NCBI RefSeq assembly: GCF_008923205.2
Contig: NZ_WBMS02000007.1
Span: forward strand, 186,001-250,000
DNA length: 64,000 nucleotides
Source: Actinomadura physcomitrii
GTDB taxonomy: Bacteria > Actinomycetota > Actinomycetes > Streptosporangiales > Streptosporangiaceae
Reading direction: 5' to 3'
This document shows, one piece after another, positions 9,801-20,300 of the stretch. Numbering within the stretch: position 1 is the stretch's first letter; every line of letters begins with the position of its first letter. The position numbers were made by a program, and so were the translations under genes. Below the pieces are notes generated by a model, which did not search any database, had not been told where the DNA came from, and saw only the letters and a program-made list of their open reading frames with translations.

Positions 9801-10819
9801 TGATCAGGCCCGCCGTGGTCGGTGACCTCACCCGCGCCGCCTCGTCCTACGACACCCCGCGCGGGACGGTGTCCAGCGCGTGGCGCCGGTCCGGGCACGA
9901 CCTGCGGCTGGACGTGACGGTCCCGCCCGGCGCGCCCGCCCGCGTCGAGGTCCCGCTGCTCGGCGCGTCCGCCGCGCAGGCACCGGCGGGCGCGCGCCCG
10001 CTCGGCGTCCAGAACGGGCACGCCGTGTACGAGGTCGGGTCGGGGTCGTGGACGTTCACCGTCCGCACGCCCGGCGCCGTCCGGCAGGACCGGACGCAGC
10101 TCGCCGTCGAGCCGCCGTTCGGCGTGAACATCCCGGTGACCGCAGGCGCGGCCACCGGCGCGAAGTTCCGCGTGACGAACCTGGAGCGCCGGTCCGTCAC
10201 CGTCCCGGTGAAGGCGACCGCGTCGGCCGGGTTCACCGCGTCGGCCCCCGCCCGGGTCACGGTCCCGGCGGGCGGCTCCACCGAGGTCCCCGTCGAGGTG
10301 ACGGGCTCGGGCGCGGACGGGACGAAGGGCTCCGTCACCGTCACGGCCGACGACGAGACCGCGACCGCACCGGTCCTGGTCACCGGCAACCTCGTCCGGT
10401 CCGCGACGATGTCGGCGTCCAGCACGCACAGCGGGTCGTCGCCCGCGTGGGCCAACGACGGCGGCACCGACTCCGGCGTCTGGCTGAACGGCGTCGGCGG
10501 CTGGAACGACGACACGTCCAAGACCTTCCCCGACACCCTCACCGCCACCTGGAAGGACCCGCAGGAGATCGGCCGGGTCGAGGTCTACACGCTCAACAGC
10601 TCCAGCAGCCCCGCGTCCAAGTCCGGCCTGCGGGACTTCGACGTCCAGGCGCAGGTGGACGGCCAGTGGACGACCGTCGCGACCGTCACCGGCAACACCG
10701 CCGGGACGGTCGAGAAGACCTTCGCGCCAGTGCGGGCGTCCGCGCTGCGACTGCTCGTCCACGACTCCAACGACCACAACTACAGCCGCGTCATCGAACT
10801 GGAGGCCTACTCCTCATGA
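6839..10819 (+). CDS. Large secreted GH78 alpha-L-rhamnosidase with discoidin-like modules
   Basis: 1326 residues, starting at ATG 6839 and followed at once by a signal peptide (residues 1 to about 38, ARADA). The frame is open back to 6710, but that part lacks coding character. Order: Ig-like N-domain with LGIDDTAPALSWRL; a discoidin-like insert at about 180-320 (WLQLDLGAAKDVASVKLYPRTD); the rhamnosidase N-domain; the six-hairpin barrel with DCPDREKLGWLEED (D676, E681 as general acid); E945 (SLTEYWDG) as general base; a C-terminal beta domain; an NPCBM-associated NEW3-like domain at about 1090-1180; and a terminal F5/8 type C domain at about 1190-1326. The multiple binding modules suggest action on polysaccharide. 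The gap before it (6647-6838) holds no gene and no convincing promoter. Its stop overlaps the next start (ATGA). Confidence 0.88.
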   Translation: MRTIPPPLHTFYRAALPAALVSLLVGAAFTVPARADAAGLSAFGLRTDALDDPLGIDDTAPALSWRLTAPGHGAAQAAYQVEAATSRDGLGRADLWDSGKVPSSAANAVYRGAALTSRRQVWWRVRVWDGSGRASAWSRPARFEMGLLGKDDWSAKWITDDRWLNRAPSPVTVALPAGTKARYLRVDVSKLGLPIIEGGSLLSRLQLAEIEALDPSGTNVAKGAAVTASEVREYPGKWMPEFLTDGSLTTQKAPFGYTSNAYGSQDPGHHIWLQLDLGAAKDVASVKLYPRTDVMTSDGKTPNFPVDYTVQTSDAADGPFTVVKTVTGQVPPPAYQTSMPALPLLARQFSLKDTVRSARLYITALGIYDATINGEPVGDAVLEPPNTDYKKRVEYAAYDVTRLLRRGGNAIGVRLGNGTYNVAATSDRYTKYVGAQGAPKLLAQLEVTLKDGTTARIATDGSWRTDLGPTTSSQWYGGEDEDARLAQKGWDGPSADLASWKPAAEAPDPGIALTARMSPAIVPVGSRKTVKVTHPEKDTYVFDLGENIVGWPELRVRGRRGEKLTIKPGERLGADGLVEQGTMIAGGAQNPPVMDTYTFAGTGTETWHPRFVYHGFRYVQISGLDAAPSAGTVSAEILRAGNASAGSFTSSDLLLNGIHKIIDRAVQGNMMSILTDCPDREKLGWLEEDQLVQGSITRGYDVAAYYPALLRNMAEAQTSTGLVPDIAPAYTTFSGGVWDDPNWGSAIILSAWQHYTTYGDSKPLREFYPNMQRYLDYLTSKAKGNLLDYGLGDWAAVDKTTPVGVAATYGYQRSATALAKIAELLGKDGDAAKYTKLAGDIAAAFNAKYLDTTEHTYGSGSQAGDAFALDLGIVPADQRQAVLDHLVSTIKNDGYHLTVGEIALPSVFRTLSAAGRDDVVLAVAQQVTNPGYGYQVVHGATSLTEYWDGPTGYGSQNHFMLGAIDEWFGAGLAGIRQADGSVAYDKLVIRPAVVGDLTRAASSYDTPRGTVSSAWRRSGHDLRLDVTVPPGAPARVEVPLLGASAAQAPAGARPLGVQNGHAVYEVGSGSWTFTVRTPGAVRQDRTQLAVEPPFGVNIPVTAGAATGAKFRVTNLERRSVTVPVKATASAGFTASAPARVTVPAGGSTEVPVEVTGSGADGTKGSVTVTADDETATAPVLVTGNLVRSATMSASSTHSGSSPAWANDGGTDSGVWLNGVGGWNDDTSKTFPDTLTATWKDPQEIGRVEVYTLNSSSSPASKSGLRDFDVQAQVDGQWTTVATVTGNTAGTVEKTFAPVRASALRLLVHDSNDHNYSRVIELEAYSS

Positions 10820-13800
10820 CCCGTTCAACAGTTCGCCCGGCGGGCGGCGCCCGCCGGGCGTCGGCGCGGCTCGCCGCCGTCCCGGTGGCGGCGCTGCTCG
10901 CCGTCTCCGGTCTCGCCGTCGCCGAGGCGGCGCAGGGCGCGGAGTCGTTCGGGCCGACCGTGCCGGCCCTGACCCGCGGCACCTTCGCCGACCCGCCCGC
11001 GTCCGTCCGGCCCAAGTACCGCTGGTGGCAGCCGCTCGCCTACACCGACGACAAGGAGCTGGCCGCCGAGCTGGACCAGATCAAGAAGGCGGGCGGCGGC
11101 GGCGCCGAGGTCGCCCCGTTCAATGTCGAGGGCACCGGCAACAACACGCCCGAGTTCCTGAAGACCTACGGCTGGGGCACCCCGCTGTGGGCGGAGAAGA
11201 CCCGGACGATGCTGGCCGCGGCGAGGGACAAGGGCCTCGGCCTGGACCTCACCATCGGCCCGCGCTGGCCCGCGACCGTCCCCACGGTCGACGACGTCAA
11301 CGACCCGAGCGCCCAGCAGCAGATCGTCTTCTCCTACGAGTTCCACAAGGGCGGCACGAGCCGGTCCGGCGGGCTGCCGACGAACTTCAACGTCGCGCCG
11401 CCCGCCGGGGCGAAGAAGACGCTCGTCGCCGCGCTCGTCGCCAAGTGCTCCGACGCGGACTGCAGCGCCTCGTCCAGCGCGCCGAGGATGCTGGATCGCT
11501 CCAGCGTCACCGACGTCACCGCGAAGGTCGACGCGCAGGGCGGCCTCTCGGTCGACTTCCCCGGCGACGGCACCAGCACCTACGCGCTGATCGCCTTCTA
11601 CCAGACGCCCAGCGGGCAGTCCCTGTCCGGCTACACCGCGACCGGCACCAACTACGCGCTCGACCCGTTCAGCGAGGCCGGCGCGAAGGCCACCACCGAC
11701 TTCTACGACAAGAACATCCTCACCTCCGACGTGCGCAAGCTGCTCGCCCAGATCGGCGAGACCGACCTGTTCGAGGACTCCCTCGAACTCGGCTCCACGC
11801 AGAAGTGGACGTCGCAGCTGGTCGACCAGTGGACGAAGCTGCGCGGCTACTCGCCGATCGACGTGCTGCCCGCCCTCGCCGGCGCCGGCGACCAGGGCAT
11901 CACCGACAGGCCGTTCTTCGACTTCGGCGACGGGGTCGGCGCCCGCGTCCGCACCGACTACCGGCAGACGCTCAGCGACCTGTACATCCGCAACCGCCTC
12001 GACGTGCTGCGCGCGTGGGCGCACAAGCACCACATCAAGACCCGCATCCAGCCGTACGGCATCCCGGTGGACGTCTCCGACGCCGCGTCGCACATCGACG
12101 TGCCGGAGGGCGAGTCGCTGGCGTTCGGGCAGTCGGTCGGCGCCTACAGCAACGTGCAGGACTACCGGGTGGTCGCCACGGGCGCGCACCTGTCCGGGCA
12201 GCCGGTGGTGTCGGACGAGTGCTGCGCGTTCTCCGGTTCGGTGTGGGGCTCCACGGCGGGCGCGGGGTCAGACGCCTCGAACCTCCAGGCCGTCTACCGC
12301 GGCTTCGCCGGCGGCGTGAACCAGGTCGTCTGGCACGGCTTCCCCTACCTGAGCCGCGGGCCCGCCGGCGCCGGACCGCAGTCGACCTGGCCCGGCATGA
12401 CCTACGGCGGCAACACCTCCTACTCGGAGGCGTGGGGCGACAAGGGCGGCCCGAACTGGGCCGACTACCGCGCGATCAACGACAACCTCGCGCGGATGCA
12501 GCTCGTGCTGCGGCAGGGCAAGCCCCGCTTCGACCTCGCCGTGTACTGGCAGGACTTCGGCATGAACGGCACCGGCACCACCGGGTCCGGGTCGAACAAG
12601 CTGATCCAGAGCTCCTCGGAGCTGGCGTCGGCCGGATACACCTACGAGTACCTCAGCCCGGCGCAGCTCCAGCGCAAGGACGCCTCCTACACCCACGGCG
12701 CCCTGTTCGGCGACGGCTCCGCCTACCACGCGGTGCTGCTGAAGGACCAGAAGACCATGCCGCTGGCCGCCGCCGAGAAGCTGCTGAGCCTGGCGCGGCA
12801 GGGCCTGCCCGTCGTGATCGTCGGGGACGCGCCGAGCACGGTGCCCGGCGACGGTGACGCGGGCCGCCAGGACGCGCGGCTCACCTCGGTGGTCTCCGAG
12901 CTGCTCAAGCAGCGCACCGTGGTGCGGGCGGCGAGCGAGGCGGACGCGCCCGGCGCGCTGCGCCGCCTGCGCGTCACCCCGGCCGCGACGCCGCACGACG
13001 GCTCCGGCGCGATCCTCGACGTGCGCCGCCAGGCCGGCTCCACCGACTACTACTACCTGTACAACCAGACCAACACGACGACCGCGCAGACGGTCACCCT
13101 CACCGGCGACGGCGTCCCGTACAGGCTCGACACCTGGACCGGGAAGATCACGCCGATCGCGGACTACACGTCCGGGCACGGCACCGTCACCGTCCCCGTC
13201 CGGCTCGGCGGGAACGACGCGACGGTCATCGCGGTCACGCCGCGGCACGACGCCACCTTCCCCGGCCGGGGCAAGCCCGGCCGTCCGGGCGGGCAGCGGA
13301 CGGCGGCCGTCCCGCAGCCGGTGAAGCTCAACGAGTGGTCGCTGTCGGTCGACTCCTGGGGGCCCGGACCGTCCGGCAAGCCGGGGGACACCGCGCACAA
13401 GACGCTCGGGCCCGTCACGGTGAAGGCGGGGGAGAACGGCGCGCTGCCCGCATGGTCGGCGATCACCACCGCCAACGGCTACCCCGTCGACCTCAAGGAC
13501 GTGTCGGGCGTCGGCACCTACACCGCGCACGTCGCCCTCGACGACGGCTGGAAGGGCATCGACGCCGCCGAACTCGACCTCGGCACCCCCGTCGACACCG
13601 TCCGGGTCAACGTCAACGGGCACGACCTGCCGCCGCTCGACCAGTCCGACCTGCGGCACGTCCAGGTCGGCCGCTACCTGCGGCCGGGCGACAACACGAT
13701 CACCGTGCGGGTCGCGTCGACGCTGCTCAACGCCGTCCGGGTCGCGCCCGGCACGGGCGCGTCGTCGCGGGCGCCGATGGACTACGGGCTGTTCGGCCCG

Positions 13801-14571
13801 CTCACCCTCACCCCGACCGGCGGCGACCGGCCGGTGCTGGCCGCCGAGGCCCTCGAACCCGAACTGCCGCTGGCCGACGGCGGCTACAACCGCGCGACCG
13901 TGCTGCTCACCAACGCCTCCGCCCGCGCCGCGAACGTGACGGTCACGGCGTCGGCCGCCGACGGGATCACCGCGACGCCCCGGCAGGGCAAGGTCACGGT
14001 CCCCGCCGGCGGGTCGGTGACGGTGCCCGTCGACGTGCGCGACAAGGGCGTCTCTTCCGGGACGAGCTCGCTGAAGGTGACCGCGCGCAGCGACGCCGGA
14101 CCGTCCGCCGTGACCGCGGTGACGCTGCGGCACTCCGGCGACCTCGCGCTCAACCCCGGCGGCGCGCCGTTCCCGCGCGTCATCGCCGACGCGGGCCAGG
14201 ACCGCTACCCGGCGAAGCTCGCCGTGGACGGCTCGGCGAGCACGTTCTGGGTCTCGTGGGGCCGCGCCGCCGGCCAGGGACCGACCGCGCAGAACCCGGT
14301 GCACTTCGGGCTCGACTTCGGCGCTCCCGTCGAGTTCGGCTCGGTCGTCGTGGGCGGCCGCTCCAACTACGGGGCCCGCGACTACGCCGTCCAGGTCTCC
14401 CAGGACGGCCGGACGTGGCGGACCGTCGCCACCGCCACCGACACGCCCAAGGCGGGCGGGACGACGACGTTCGACAAGGTCAGCGCCCGGTACGTGCGCA
14501 TCGAGGTCAGCCGGAGCTGGGACTCGGTCAACGCCAACGTGCAGATGAGCGGCTTCTCCGTGCGGCCGTAG
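10816..14571 (+). CDS. Secreted GH106-type alpha-L-rhamnosidase with C-terminal F5/8 domain
   Basis: 1251 residues. The ATG overlaps the previous stop by four bases (ATGA), which suggests coupled translation. Signal peptide about 1-37. The mature N-terminus PKYRWWQPLAYTDDKELAAELDQIKKAG and the following barrel are typical of GH106, the retaining/inverting rhamnosidase family unrelated in sequence to GH78. Acidic motifs shared with the second GH106 gene of this locus are LFEDSLE (E320) and DVPEGES (E431, E433). These are candidate catalytic or calcium ligands, but I do not assign roles. After the barrel come a jelly-roll domain with GWKGIDAAELDLGTPVDTVRVNVNG, a NEW3-like linker and a discoidin (F5/8 type C) module at about 1115-1251. 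Predicted substrate: rhamnose side chains of plant or microbial polysaccharides. Confidence 0.85.
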   Translation: MTRSTVRPAGGARRASARLAAVPVAALLAVSGLAVAEAAQGAESFGPTVPALTRGTFADPPASVRPKYRWWQPLAYTDDKELAAELDQIKKAGGGGAEVAPFNVEGTGNNTPEFLKTYGWGTPLWAEKTRTMLAAARDKGLGLDLTIGPRWPATVPTVDDVNDPSAQQQIVFSYEFHKGGTSRSGGLPTNFNVAPPAGAKKTLVAALVAKCSDADCSASSSAPRMLDRSSVTDVTAKVDAQGGLSVDFPGDGTSTYALIAFYQTPSGQSLSGYTATGTNYALDPFSEAGAKATTDFYDKNILTSDVRKLLAQIGETDLFEDSLELGSTQKWTSQLVDQWTKLRGYSPIDVLPALAGAGDQGITDRPFFDFGDGVGARVRTDYRQTLSDLYIRNRLDVLRAWAHKHHIKTRIQPYGIPVDVSDAASHIDVPEGESLAFGQSVGAYSNVQDYRVVATGAHLSGQPVVSDECCAFSGSVWGSTAGAGSDASNLQAVYRGFAGGVNQVVWHGFPYLSRGPAGAGPQSTWPGMTYGGNTSYSEAWGDKGGPNWADYRAINDNLARMQLVLRQGKPRFDLAVYWQDFGMNGTGTTGSGSNKLIQSSSELASAGYTYEYLSPAQLQRKDASYTHGALFGDGSAYHAVLLKDQKTMPLAAAEKLLSLARQGLPVVIVGDAPSTVPGDGDAGRQDARLTSVVSELLKQRTVVRAASEADAPGALRRLRVTPAATPHDGSGAILDVRRQAGSTDYYYLYNQTNTTTAQTVTLTGDGVPYRLDTWTGKITPIADYTSGHGTVTVPVRLGGNDATVIAVTPRHDATFPGRGKPGRPGGQRTAAVPQPVKLNEWSLSVDSWGPGPSGKPGDTAHKTLGPVTVKAGENGALPAWSAITTANGYPVDLKDVSGVGTYTAHVALDDGWKGIDAAELDLGTPVDTVRVNVNGHDLPPLDQSDLRHVQVGRYLRPGDNTITVRVASTLLNAVRVAPGTGASSRAPMDYGLFGPLTLTPTGGDRPVLAAEALEPELPLADGGYNRATVLLTNASARAANVTVTASAADGITATPRQGKVTVPAGGSVTVPVDVRDKGVSSGTSSLKVTARSDAGPSAVTAVTLRHSGDLALNPGGAPFPRVIADAGQDRYPAKLAVDGSASTFWVSWGRAAGQGPTAQNPVHFGLDFGAPVEFGSVVVGGRSNYGARDYAVQVSQDGRTWRTVATATDTPKAGGTTTFDKVSARYVRIEVSRSWDSVNANVQMSGFSVRP

Positions 14572-14600
14572 GGCCGCTTCCCTCTCTGGAGGTTCACCTC

Positions 14601-17318
14601 ATGATCCGTTCCAAGGTTCTGCTCCTCGCCGCCGCCGGGGCGTCCGCCGCCGTCGTGGCGCTGCCCGGCACCGCGCAGGCCGCGCTGAAGGCGGGCCACG
14701 CGCCGCAGTCCCCGGCCGGCCTCACCGTCGGCGACCAGGCCCGCCCGCTCAGCGTGGAGGGCGCGCCGCAGTTCGGGTGGCGGCCCCGCGACGTCGACCC
14801 CGGCGAGGTCCAGTCCGCCTACGAGATCGCCGTGCGCGACGCGTCCGGCAGGACCGTGTGGGACAGCGGCCGGGTGAGATCGGCGAGCCAGGAGTACGTC
14901 CCGTACGCGGGGCCGGCGCTGGCGCCGGAGACGACCTACACCTGGAAGGTCCGCACCTGGGACCGCACCGGGAAGGCGTCGCCGTGGTCGCGGCCCGCCT
15001 CGTTCGACACCGGGCTGAGCGACGGCCAGTGGGGCGCGTCCTGGATCCGCCGCACCACCGCCGAGTCCGACGACCACACCCTGGCCCGCAAGGACTTCAC
15101 CGTCGGGGCGTCGCCGGTCGTGCGGGCCCGCGTCCACATCTCCGCCGACCAGCAGTACGACCTGCGCCTCAACGGCGCGACCGTCGACCGGGGCCCGGCG
15201 TTCGAGTACGCCGACGACCTGTTCTACAAGACCGTCGACGTCACCTCGCAGTTGAAGGCGGGCCGCGAGGCCACGCTCGGCGCGGTCTACCACTGGTACG
15301 GGTCCGGGCAGGGCCGGCCGAAGGGCGAGCCGGGGCTGCTGGTCCGGCTGGTCATCGACCACGCCGACGGCACCCGGCAGGTCGTCGTCAGCGACGGCAC
15401 CTGGCAGGTGGCGCGCGGCCCGTGGAAGACGGCGCCGCGCCGCAACGGCGACGGCGGCGACTGGGTCGAGGACATCGACGGCACCGCCGAGCCGCTCGGC
15501 TGGGACCGGCCCGGCTTCGACGCGTCGTCCTGGGCGGCGCCGCAGGTCGTCGGCGCGCACCCGACCGCGACGTTCAAGCACGTCCACGGGCAGGAGACGT
15601 CGCTGGCGTACGAGACCGTCCACCCGGTGAAGGTGACGAAGCTGGCGTCGGGCGCGCTCGTCGCCGACTTCGGGAAGGTGATCCCGGCGGTGCCGGTCGT
15701 GCGGTTCCGCGACGGGACGGCCGGGCGGCACGTCGACATGCACGCCGGCTACCTGCTCGCCGACGACGGCACGGTGTCGCGGTCCAAGAGCGACAACCAG
15801 AGCACCGACCTGACCTACGGCTACACCCAGCGCGACGGCGACCAGACGTTCCGGGCCTTCACCTACGAGGGCTTCCGCTACTTCGAGGTCGGCCCCGACT
15901 CGGGCGTGGACCCGAAGGACATCTCCGCCGTCGTGCAGCACAACTCCGTCGACCGCACCGCGACGGTCCGCACGTCCGACAAGGGGGTGAACGCGGCCTA
16001 CGACATGATGGCGCGGTCGGCGCTGTACGGGTCGCAGTCGCAGTTCCTCGACACCCCGACCCGCGAGAAGGGCCAGTTCCTCGGCGACGCCGTCGACACC
16101 TCGACCGCCGCGATGGGCGCGTTCGGGGAGCGGCGCCTGACCCGGCAGGCGATCCGCGAGTTCATCGCCTCGCAGGCCCGGTACTGGCCGGACGGCCGGC
16201 TCAACTCCGTCTACCCGAACGGCGACGGCAAGCGCGACATACCCGACTACACCGAGATGTTCCCGGGCTGGGTCTGGGACTACTACGAGCAGTCCGGCGA
16301 CGCGACCACGCTCGCGCAGGCGTACCCGGTGATGAACGCGGTCGCCGGTTACGTCCGCCGCTACATCGACTCCGGGACGGGCCTGGTCACCAACCTGGAA
16401 GGCGGCTCCGGCCAGTACCAGTACGGCATCATCGACTGGCCCGCGACCATGCGCTACGGCCACGACATGGACACCGCCGCGCGGACGGTCATCAACATCC
16501 TCGGCGTGGACGTCCTCAACGCCACCGCCCGCGCCGCCGACGCGCTCGGCAAGTCCGACGAGGCCGCCGCGCTGCGCAAGGAGGCCGGCACCCTCACCGG
16601 AACCATCAACGCCAAGCTCCGCCGCGCCGACGGCATCTACATCGACGGCCTCAAGAGCGACGGCAGCCAGAGCACGCACGCCTCGCAGATCGCCAACGCG
16701 TACGCGGTCGCGTACGGGGTCGCGCCCGCCGAGTCCCGGGAGGCGATCGGCACCTACATCGCCGGGCTCGGCATGCAGATGGGGCCGATGACCGCGCACC
16801 GGCTGCTGCAGGCCCTCGACGACACCGGACGCACCGGCGACGTCGTCACCCGCCTCACCGACACCGAGGGACCCGGCTGGGGCAACATCCTCGCCCGCGG
16901 CGGCACGTTCACCTGGGAGTCGTGGGACGCGCCGGAGACCGGGCAGAGCTTCTCGCACCCGTGGGGCTCGACGTCCCTGGTCGACGTGCAGCGGTCCCTC
17001 CTCGGCGTCACCGTGACCGCCCCGGCCGCCGCGTCGGTCCGGATCCGGCCGCCGCTGTCCGGCCTGAGCGGCGCGACCGGCACCATCCCGGTCGAGCGCG
17101 GTGACGTCGGCGTCCAGTGGACGCGGCGGGGGAACGGCGTCTCGCTCTCGGTGAGCGTCCCGGTCAACGTCACCGCCGAGATCCACGTCCCGGCGCGGTC
17201 GGCGGGCGACGTCCGCGTGTCCGGGCCGGGCGGCGCCCGCTTCGTCGGCATGCGGGACGGCTACGCCGTCTACCAGGCCGGGTCCGGCCGCCTCACCTTC
17301 CACTCCACGCACGCCTGA
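14601..17318 (+). CDS. Secreted GH78 alpha-L-rhamnosidase (DTPTREK subgroup)
   Basis: 905 residues. A strong CTGGAGG site at 14586-14592 precedes the ATG, and a Sec signal peptide ends at about residue 27 (GTAQA). N-terminal Ig-like domain (FGWRPRDVDPGEVQSAYEIAV ... TYTWKVRTWDRTGKAS), rhamnosidase N-domain with the usual NGATVDRGPAFEYADDLFYKTVDV stretch, then the barrel. The catalytic loop DTPTREKGQFLGD gives D484, E489 and D496. E773 in TFTWESWDAPE fits the general base, and it is followed by SFSHPWGST. This matches standard GH78 enzymes of about 900 residues with no added binding module. It lies 29 bases after the GH106 gene in the same unit. Confidence 0.87.
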   Translation: MIRSKVLLLAAAGASAAVVALPGTAQAALKAGHAPQSPAGLTVGDQARPLSVEGAPQFGWRPRDVDPGEVQSAYEIAVRDASGRTVWDSGRVRSASQEYVPYAGPALAPETTYTWKVRTWDRTGKASPWSRPASFDTGLSDGQWGASWIRRTTAESDDHTLARKDFTVGASPVVRARVHISADQQYDLRLNGATVDRGPAFEYADDLFYKTVDVTSQLKAGREATLGAVYHWYGSGQGRPKGEPGLLVRLVIDHADGTRQVVVSDGTWQVARGPWKTAPRRNGDGGDWVEDIDGTAEPLGWDRPGFDASSWAAPQVVGAHPTATFKHVHGQETSLAYETVHPVKVTKLASGALVADFGKVIPAVPVVRFRDGTAGRHVDMHAGYLLADDGTVSRSKSDNQSTDLTYGYTQRDGDQTFRAFTYEGFRYFEVGPDSGVDPKDISAVVQHNSVDRTATVRTSDKGVNAAYDMMARSALYGSQSQFLDTPTREKGQFLGDAVDTSTAAMGAFGERRLTRQAIREFIASQARYWPDGRLNSVYPNGDGKRDIPDYTEMFPGWVWDYYEQSGDATTLAQAYPVMNAVAGYVRRYIDSGTGLVTNLEGGSGQYQYGIIDWPATMRYGHDMDTAARTVINILGVDVLNATARAADALGKSDEAAALRKEAGTLTGTINAKLRRADGIYIDGLKSDGSQSTHASQIANAYAVAYGVAPAESREAIGTYIAGLGMQMGPMTAHRLLQALDDTGRTGDVVTRLTDTEGPGWGNILARGGTFTWESWDAPETGQSFSHPWGSTSLVDVQRSLLGVTVTAPAAASVRIRPPLSGLSGATGTIPVERGDVGVQWTRRGNGVSLSVSVPVNVTAEIHVPARSAGDVRVSGPGGARFVGMRDGYAVYQAGSGRLTFHSTHA

Positions 17319-17329
17319 AGGGCCGTCCG

Positions 17330-20300
17330 ATGACGAATGAGCTGAGCAGGAGACGGTTCGTGCAGGCGGGCGGCGTCGCGGCCGCCGCGGTGACGGCCAC
17401 CGGCGCGCTGCCGTCCGCGGCGAGCGCCGCGCCGGCGCCCGCGGGGCCCGCCCGCGCCCGGACGCTGACGCCCACCGACCTGCGGGCCGGGCATCTGCGG
17501 TCCCCGCTCGGGATCGACGCGGCGAAGCCGACGCTGAGCTGGCGGTTCGCCGCCGGTCCGCGCAACGCGGCGCAGACCGCGTACCAGGTCCGCGCGGCGA
17601 GCGCGGACGCCCGCCTGCACCGCCCCGACCTGTGGGACTCCGGCAAGGTCGCGGGCGGCGCGGTCTCCGCCGCCTACGCGGGCCGCGCCCTCGGCTCGCG
17701 GCAGCGGGTGTCGTGGCAGGTCCGGGTGTGGGACGAGCGGGGCCGCGCATCGGCGTGGAGCGCGCCCGCGCACTTCGAGACGGGCCTGCTCGCCGCGTCC
17801 GACTGGACGGCGCAGTGGATCGGGAACCCGGCCTGGTCGGACCCGGAGCCCACGCCGGCGACGGTCGCGTTCACCGCCCGCACCGCCCGGTACATCCGGC
17901 TGAACGTGACCCGGCTCGGCCTCCCGCTCAAGGAGGGCTGGCCGTACGAGGTGTCCCGGCTGCAGCTCGCCGAGGTCCAGGTGCGCGACGGCGCGTCCGG
18001 CGCCGACCTGGCGCTGCACGCGCCGGTGACGGCGTCGGAGAGCTACACCGTCGCGGGCCAGTGGGAGCCGAAGGCGATCACCGACGGGTCGCTGACCAGC
18101 GACGCCGCGCCGTTCGGCTACACCAGCCTGCAATACCAGGACCAGGATCTCGCCACGCCGATCTGGGTGCAGATCGACCTCGGCGAGCAGCGGCGGTTCG
18201 ACCGGGTGCTGCTGTACCCGCGCACCGACGTGATGACCGACGACGGGAAGACCGCCAACTTCCCCGAGGACTTCACCGTCCAGACCTCCGCCGACGGCAA
18301 GACCTTCGACACCGCCGCCACCGTCAAGGGGCAGCAGGCCCCGCCGCCGCTGCACGCCCAGCCCGAGGCACTCCCGCTGTTCAGGAAGGAGTTCGACCTC
18401 GGCAAGCGCGTCCGGTCGGCGCGGCTGTACGCGACGGCGCTCGGCGTCCTCGACGTCACCGTCAACGGGCGGCCGGTGAGCGACGCCGTCCTCGAACCGC
18501 CCAACACCGCCTACAAGCAGCGCATCGTCTACTCGACCTACGACGTGACCAAGCTGCTGCGCACGGGCGGCAACACCGTCCAGGCCGAGGTCGGCAACGG
18601 CATGGCGAACGTCCCGGCCACGCCGGGCCGCTACCAGAAGCTCGCCCGCTCCGATGGCAGGCCCGCGTTCCTCGGCCAGCTCGAGATCACCTACACCGAC
18701 GGGTCGCGCGAGGTCGTCGCGTCGGACGCCTCGTGGCGGACCGCGCTCGGCGCCACCACGTTCAGCAGCTGGTACGGCGGCGAGGACTACGACGCCCGCC
18801 GTACCCCGTCCGGCTGGACGGCCGCCGTCCGCCGCGACCCGCCCACCGCGAAGCTCACCGCCCGCGCCGCCCCGCCCATCGAGCGCGCCGGCACGTTCCG
18901 CACGCAGAAGATCACGCAGCCGAAGGAGGGCGTGCACGTCGTCGACCTCGGCACGAACTTCGCCGGCTGGGCGCAACTGCGGGTCAGCGGCCCGGCCGGG
19001 ACGAAGGTGACGATGCGCCCCGGCGAGCTGCTCAACGCCGACGGCACCGTCAGCCAGAGCACCACCGGCTCCCCGATCTGGGACTCCTACACCCTGTCCG
19101 GGCAGGGCACCGAGACCTGGCATCCCCGGTTCTGCTACCACGGCTTCCGGTACGTGCAGCTCGAAGGGCTGCCGTCCGCGCCGGACGACGGCACCGTCAC
19201 CGGCATCGCGCTGCGCGCCGCCAACGACACCGCCGGGTCCTTCACCAGCTCGCACGGCCTGCTCAACGACATCCACCGGATCATCGACCGGGCCGTGCAG
19301 AGCAACATGTACTCGGTCCTCACCGACTGCCCGCACCGCGAGAAGCTCGGCTGGCTGGAGCAGGCGAACCTGGTCTTCCCGGCCGTCGCCCGCAACTACG
19401 ACGTGACCGCCTACTACGGCGAGATCGTCCGCGACATCGCCGAGGCGCAGACCTCCGACGGGCTCGTCCCGGACATCGCGCCGGAGTACACGGTGTTCTC
19501 CGGCGGGTTCCGCGACGACCCGAACTGGGGCAACGTCATCGTGTTCGCGCCCTGGCAGATGTACCGCGCGTACGGGGACGAGGCCACGCTCCGCACCTAC
19601 TACCCGAACATGGTCCGGTACGTGGACTACCTGTCGTCCAAGGCGAAGGGGAACCTGCTCGACTACGGCCTCGGCGACTGGATCACCTTCGACAACAGCA
19701 CCCCGCTCGGCGTCACCGCCACGTTCGGCTACCACCGCGCGGTCACGGCGCTGGCGTCCATCGCCAAGGTCGTCGGCAAGGACGACGACGCCGCGAAGTA
19801 CACGAAGCTGGCCGCCGGCATCGGCGACGCGTTCAACGGCAAGTACGCGACCGGCGACACCTACGGCTCCGGCAGCCAGGCGTGCGACGCGCTCGCCCTC
19901 GACATGGGCATCGTCCCCGCCGCGTCCAAGGACAAGGTGCTCGGCCACCTCGTGCAGAGCATCACCGACAAGGGCTACCACCTCACGGTCGGGGAGATCG
20001 CGCTGCCGTCGGTGTTCCGCGTGCTGTCGGCCGCCGGACGCGACGACGTCATCCACGCCGTCGCCACCCAGACCGGCAACCCCAGCTACGGCTACCAGGT
20101 GGTGCACGGCGCGACGTCGCTCACCGAGAACTGGGACGGGCCCACCTCCGGGAACTCGCAGAACCACTTCATGCTCGGCGCGATCGACGAGTGGTTCCAC
20201 GCCGGGCTCGCCGGGCTGTCGCAGACCGACGCCTCGATCGGGTACGCGACGCTGCTCGTCCGCCCGGCCGTCGTCGGCGACATCACCCGCGCCGCCGCGA